Shown piece by piece: positions 60,372-64,000 of a stretch of DNA of 64,000 bases. The DNA lies in assembly GCF_001665535.1 (NCBI RefSeq), contig NZ_LZSQ01000117.1, positions 1 through 64,000 on the forward strand. The letters run 5' to 3'. This DNA is from Mycobacterium sp. 852002-51961_SCH5331710 (GTDB lineage: Bacteria > Actinomycetota > Actinomycetes > Mycobacteriales > Mycobacteriaceae). The stretch's first letter is position 1, and each line of letters starts with the position of its first letter. The notes under the pieces are model-generated. The model was not told the DNA's origin and searched no databases. It saw only the letters and a program-made list of their open reading frames with translations. The position numbers were made by a program, and so were the translations under genes.

Positions 60372-61412
60372 TCAGCCGGCCCGCCTCCCGAACGCCTGCC
60401 GCGGCGGTAACCGCACCCCCAGCTGGTCGGCCAATCGGTAACCGGTAGCCGCCAGCTCTCGAATCTGCTCCGGCCGCAGGCCGGACTGCAGCGCGGTGTC
60501 GAGCATGCCCGCCATCCGATGCGTCCCGTCACACCGCAGCGCCGCCTCCAGGGACACTCCGGCCAGCGGACCGTCGCCACGCGCGTACGCCGAGAACGCC
60601 AGCAGCACGAGGGCCTCGGCGCGCCACTGCTCCGGGAGCCGCCGCGAGAGCTCCGCCCACAACGCCTCGGCCTGGGGCGCGCGCTCGCCGACCGCGAGAG
60701 CGTAGAGCGTGTCACGGACCTGCAGATCGGTCAGAGCCGCCGCGATCCGGACCAGCGTCTCGTCGGGCAACTCGGCGCCGTCGGCGACACGGGTGGCCGC
60801 CGCCATTACCGCCTCGATGTCGCGGCAGGCGTCGGCGTCCGATCGCGCCGCTCGCGCATCGTCGATGCGGCCGGCCAGCGTGTCCGCATGGGCGGGGTCC
60901 CTGACCGCGATGACGTCCTGAAGTTCGCCGCGCCGGGCATAGAGCCTGCGCCCGTCCAGCACAGCGGCCATGGCCAGCGGCGACGCGGCCGGGTCGTCCA
61001 CGGTGCCCGTCGCGCCGCAGCCGTCGGCACAGTGCCAACGGCCGCCGGCCGCGATCCGGTCGACGACATGGGCCGCGAGCAGTTCTATGCCCCGGTCGGC
61101 GAGTGCGGAGGCCAGCATCGCGGCCAGCTCGCGGTACTCGTCGTTGCAGAGCCGGCAACCCGCGCCGTCCTCGTCCACGACGACGGCGATCGCCGCGTCC
61201 GGTCGTGCGGACGCGGCGACCTCGGCGATGTGCTCCACCGATTCGGGCAGCTCGTCGGAGAGGTCGACCCGCATCACGCAGCCCAGGGCGCCGCGGTCCA
61301 CAGTCACGAGCACGAGGGACTTCTCCGGGACGAAGCCGAGGACGGCGGGCAGGGCGGCGATCAGGACCGCCGGGCGGTCGAGGTGGAAATCGGGTGATGG
61401 TGAGGTCGTCAT
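60372..61412 (-). CDS. DUF4192 family protein
   Basis: This is a 346-residue actinobacterial protein, in the position of Rv2712c. The start has the family's RPAVLIAALPAVLGFVPEKSLVLVTVD pattern, and WHCADGCGATGTVDDPAASPLAMAAVLDGR is the typical middle. The second half is alpha-helical. Function unknown. The ATG at 61412 was chosen because a longer in-frame ORF runs through sthA on the opposite strand. It is divergent from sthA. Confidence 0.85.
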   Translation of the reverse strand: MTTSPSPDFHLDRPAVLIAALPAVLGFVPEKSLVLVTVDRGALGCVMRVDLSDELPESVEHIAEVAASARPDAAIAVVVDEDGAGCRLCNDEYRELAAMLASALADRGIELLAAHVVDRIAAGGRWHCADGCGATGTVDDPAASPLAMAAVLDGRRLYARRGELQDVIAVRDPAHADTLAGRIDDARAARSDADACRDIEAVMAAATRVADGAELPDETLVRIAAALTDLQVRDTLYALAVGERAPQAEALWAELSRRLPEQWRAEALVLLAFSAYARGDGPLAGVSLEAALRCDGTHRMAGMLDTALQSGLRPEQIRELAATGYRLADQLGVRLPPRQAFGRRAG

Positions 61413-61565
61413 GGGCCGACCCTCCCCGCCCACTCGGACGACGATCGCCCATCGACGGCCCAGGTCCGCCCCGCTGTGGATCAATCCCGTGTTGGGGATG
61501 ATTTCGGCCTCGGTTGAGGCCAGTCGGCGTGCGGAAATCGTCCAACCGGCGTACATCTTGTTGCC

Positions 61566-62981
61566 ATGGCTTCCATGCTCGAATATGACCTCGTCGTCAT
61601 CGGTTCGGGACCCGGCGGGCAGAAGGCGGCGATCGCCGCGGCCAAGCTCGGTAAGACAGTCGCGGTCATCGAGCGGGGCCGGATGCTGGGCGGCGTCTGC
61701 GTCAACACCGGGACCATCCCCTCCAAGACGCTGCGCGAGGCGGTCGTCTACCTCACCGGCATGAGCCAGCGCGAGCTGTACGGCGCCAGCTACCGCGTCA
61801 AGGAGAAGATCACACCGGCCGACCTGCTCGCGCGCACCAGCCACGTGATCGGCAAGGAGCAGGACGTCGTCCGCTCGCAGCTGATGCGCAATCGCATCGA
61901 CCTCATCCAGGGCCATGGCAGGTTCATCGACCCGCACACCGTGCTGGTCGAGGAACCGACCCGCGGTGAGCGCACCATGGTCAGCGGCGAGTACATCATG
62001 ATCGCCACCGGCACCAAGCCCGCCCGGCCGGCAGGCGTCGAGTTCGACGAGGACCGCGTGCTGGACTCCGACGGGATCCTCGACCTCAAGTCGCTGCCCT
62101 CGACGATGGTCGTGGTCGGCGCCGGCGTGATCGGCATCGAGTACGCCTCGATGTTCGCCGCACTCGGCACCAAGGTGACCGTCGTGGAGAAACGCGACAA
62201 CATGCTCGACTTCTGCGACCCCGAGATCGTCGAGGCGCTCAAATTCCACCTGCGCGATCTCGCGGTGACGTTCCGGTTCGGCGAGGAGGTGACCGCTGTG
62301 GACGTCGGCGCCGCGGGAACGGTCACCACGCTGGCCAGCGGTAAGCAGATCCCCGCCGAGACGGTGATGTACTCCGCGGGCAGGCAGGGCCAAACCGAGC
62401 ACCTCGACCTGGAGAATGCGGGCCTGCAGACCGACGCGCGCGGCCGCGTCGACGTCGACAGCAACTTCCAGACCAAGGTCGATCACATCTACGCCGTCGG
62501 CGACGTGATCGGTTTCCCCGCGCTGGCGGCGACGTCGATGGACCAGGGCAGGCTGGCGGCCTATCACGCGTTCGGCGAGCCGGCCAAGGGCATGACCGAC
62601 CTGCAGCCGATCGGCATCTACTCGATCCCGGAGGTGTCCTACGTCGGTGCCACCGAGGTCGAGCTCACCCGCAACGCGATCCCCTACGAGGTCGGGGTGT
62701 CCCGCTACCGCGAGTTGGCCAGGGGCCAGATCGCCGGCGACTCGTACGGGATGCTCAAGCTGCTGGTGTCCACCGATGACCTCAAGCTGCTCGGCGTGCA
62801 CATCTTCGGCACCAGTGCCACCGAGATGGTGCACATCGGCCAGGCGGTGATGGGGTGCGGCGGGACCGTCGAATATCTTGTCGACGCGGTGTTCAACTAC
62901 CCCACCTTCTCCGAGGCCTACAAGGTCGCGGCGCTGGACGTGATGAACAAACTGCGCGCACTCAACCAGTTCCGCACCTGA
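61566..62981 (+). CDS. sthA: Soluble pyridine nucleotide transhydrogenase
   Basis: SthA is a flavoprotein that passes hydride between NADPH and NAD+. It has 471 residues. FAD binding is LVVIGSGPGGQKAAIAAAKLG; the region around CVNTGTIPSKTLREA has only one Cys where disulfide reductases have two, as expected for this enzyme. NAD binding is VVVGAGVIGIEYASMFAALG, and IYAVGDVIGFPALAATSMDQG is near the end. It corresponds to Rv2713. An ATG three codons in is an alternative start. Confidence 0.9.
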   Translation: MASMLEYDLVVIGSGPGGQKAAIAAAKLGKTVAVIERGRMLGGVCVNTGTIPSKTLREAVVYLTGMSQRELYGASYRVKEKITPADLLARTSHVIGKEQDVVRSQLMRNRIDLIQGHGRFIDPHTVLVEEPTRGERTMVSGEYIMIATGTKPARPAGVEFDEDRVLDSDGILDLKSLPSTMVVVGAGVIGIEYASMFAALGTKVTVVEKRDNMLDFCDPEIVEALKFHLRDLAVTFRFGEEVTAVDVGAAGTVTTLASGKQIPAETVMYSAGRQGQTEHLDLENAGLQTDARGRVDVDSNFQTKVDHIYAVGDVIGFPALAATSMDQGRLAAYHAFGEPAKGMTDLQPIGIYSIPEVSYVGATEVELTRNAIPYEVGVSRYRELARGQIAGDSYGMLKLLVSTDDLKLLGVHIFGTSATEMVHIGQAVMGCGGTVEYLVDAVFNYPTFSEAYKVAALDVMNKLRALNQFRT

Positions 62982-63115
62982 CCGGCCGATCTCGGCAAAC
63001 AATTTCGTCGCTTCCGGCATGGGATGCCCGGCAGTGGGAACGCAACGTGCGCGAGACTAGTTGTCACTGTAAGAAGACGTTCACGGTCTGGCACCACTGC
63101 GAGGAGGCGAGGCTC

Positions 63116-64000
63116 ATGGCTGACAACGCTGGTAACCCGGAGCAGCACTACCAGCCTGACCAATCAGGCATGTACGAGTTGGAGTTCCCCGCGCCCCAGC
63201 TGTCGTCCAAGGACGGCCGCGGGCCGGTGCTCATCCACGCCCTCGAAGGCTTCTCCGACGCCGGGCGCGCCATCCGGCTGGCCGCCCAGCATCTGAAGGA
63301 CACCCTCGACACCGAGTTGGTGGCGTCGTTCGCGATCGACGAGCTGCTCGACTACCGGTCACGGCGCCCGTTGATGACGTTCAAGACCGACCATTTCACC
63401 AACTACGAGGACCCCGAGCTCAACCTGTACGCGATGCGTGACAGCGTCGGAACCCCGTTCCTGCTTCTGGCGGGCATGGAACCGGACCTGCGTTGGGAGC
63501 GGTTCATCACCGCCGTGCGCCTGCTGGCCGAACAGCTCGGTGTGCGCCGCGTCGTGGGCCTGGGCACCATTCCGATGGCGGTGCCGCACACCCGTCCCAT
63601 CACGATGACCGCCCACTCCAGCGACAAGGAACTGATCTCCGATCACCAGCCGTGGGTCGGCGAGGTACAGGTCCCCGCGAGCGTGTCCAACCTGCTCGAG
63701 TTCCGGATGTCGCAGCACGGGCACGAGGTCGTCGGCTTCACCGTCCACGTGCCGCACTATCTGGCGCAGACCGACTATCCCGCGGCGGCCGAGGCGTTGC
63801 TGGCCGAGGTCGCCAGGAACGCGTCGCTGCAGTTCCCGCTCGACGCGCTGGTCGCGGCGGGCGCGGAGGTGCTCACAAAGATCAACGAGCAGGTCGAGCA
63901 GAGCCCCGAGGTCGCGCAGGTCGTTGCGGCGCTCGAGCGCCAGTACGACGCGTACATGACGGCCCAGGAGAACCGGTCGCTGCTGGCCAGCGACGAGGAC
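63116..64000 (+). CDS. PAC2-family protein, cut by window edge
   Basis: The first 295 codons are open to the right edge of the window; M. tuberculosis Rv2714 has about 324 residues, so only the end is missing. The PAC2 fold is seen in GPVLIHALEGFSDAGRAIRLAAQHL, RPLMTFKTDHFTNYEDP, FLLLAGMEPDLRWERFITAV and GLGTIPMAVPHTRPITMTAHS. PAC2 domains are best known in proteasome assembly factors; the mycobacterial role is unclear. A GAGGAGG box lies ten bases before the ATG. Confidence 0.88.
   Translation, partial: MADNAGNPEQHYQPDQSGMYELEFPAPQLSSKDGRGPVLIHALEGFSDAGRAIRLAAQHLKDTLDTELVASFAIDELLDYRSRRPLMTFKTDHFTNYEDPELNLYAMRDSVGTPFLLLAGMEPDLRWERFITAVRLLAEQLGVRRVVGLGTIPMAVPHTRPITMTAHSSDKELISDHQPWVGEVQVPASVSNLLEFRMSQHGHEVVGFTVHVPHYLAQTDYPAAAEALLAEVARNASLQFPLDALVAAGAEVLTKINEQVEQSPEVAQVVAALERQYDAYMTAQENRSLLASDED

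Noticed and set aside
61413..63020. Minus-strand extension of the DUF4192 ORF
   Set aside because: It crosses the whole of sthA antisense; the family start fits the ATG at 61412.
1..64000. CRISPR arrays, rRNA genes and insertion sequences
   Set aside because: I saw no regularly spaced identical short repeats, no rRNA-like sequence and no transposase. The only long tandem repeat is coding.

Overview
The window is a piece of chromosome from a mycobacterium, most likely a fast-growing Mycolicibacterium-type species (inferred). It is GC-rich and gene-dense. From about 11.1 kb to the right edge it keeps the gene order of the M. tuberculosis Rv2670c-Rv2714 region: zapE, a RibD-like reductase, a hydrolase lipoprotein, aftC, msrB, hemQ-hemY-hemE, DUF3000, an RNase D-like gene, dxs, an RNA methyltransferase, an APC permease, ceoB-ceoC, DUF3159, an OB-fold gene, DUF3710, dut, DUF3093, DUF4193, cei, suhB, ppgK, sigA, a RidA remnant, DUF952, a YihY-like gene, DUF3039, DUF3099, sigB, ideR, DUF4192, sthA and a PAC2 gene. 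I recognised this from protein sequence and order; no search was run.

Positions 1-6.3 kb are an accessory region. They hold a tyrosine recombinase, a DUF6197-like gene, several short secreted proteins with signal peptides and cysteine pairs, and about 950 bp (5378-6326) where I see no convincing gene. Positions 6.3-11.1 kb hold a secreted protein, an AraC-type DNA-binding protein divergent from an SRPBCC gene, an HTH/Clp-N protein preceded by two perfect 17-bp palindromes, an ECF sigma factor overlapping an ogt-type gene, an F420/FMN split-barrel protein, an MPT63-like secreted protein and an acetyltransferase.

The most striking object lies between aftC and msrB, which adjoin in M. tuberculosis. 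A phosphotransferase gene is followed by a 9,057-bp gene for a 3,018-residue protein. That protein has two zinc ribbons, a class III nucleotide cyclase domain with its catalytic residues, an AAA/STAND-type ATPase, a helical region, and then seven tandem 275-residue repeats. Each repeat seems to consist of two related NTF2/SnoaL-like halves, so about fourteen small alpha+beta domains follow one cyclase. Its stop overlaps the msrB start (ATGA), so cyclase and methionine sulfoxide reductase are probably translationally coupled.

The rest is mainly housekeeping: haem synthesis by the coproporphyrin route, isoprenoid precursor synthesis, potassium-uptake regulation, dUTP removal, envelope integrity, polyphosphate glucokinase, the primary sigma factor SigA with its relative SigB, and the iron regulator IdeR. 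Differences from M. tuberculosis include an MFS exporter coupled to the DUF3159 gene, no enoyl-CoA hydratase gene between hemE and DUF3000, different genes (hydrolases, NhaA, SRPBCC, a glycosylase-like gene) around dxs, and a RidA-family gene after sigA reduced to a deleted, frameshifted remnant.
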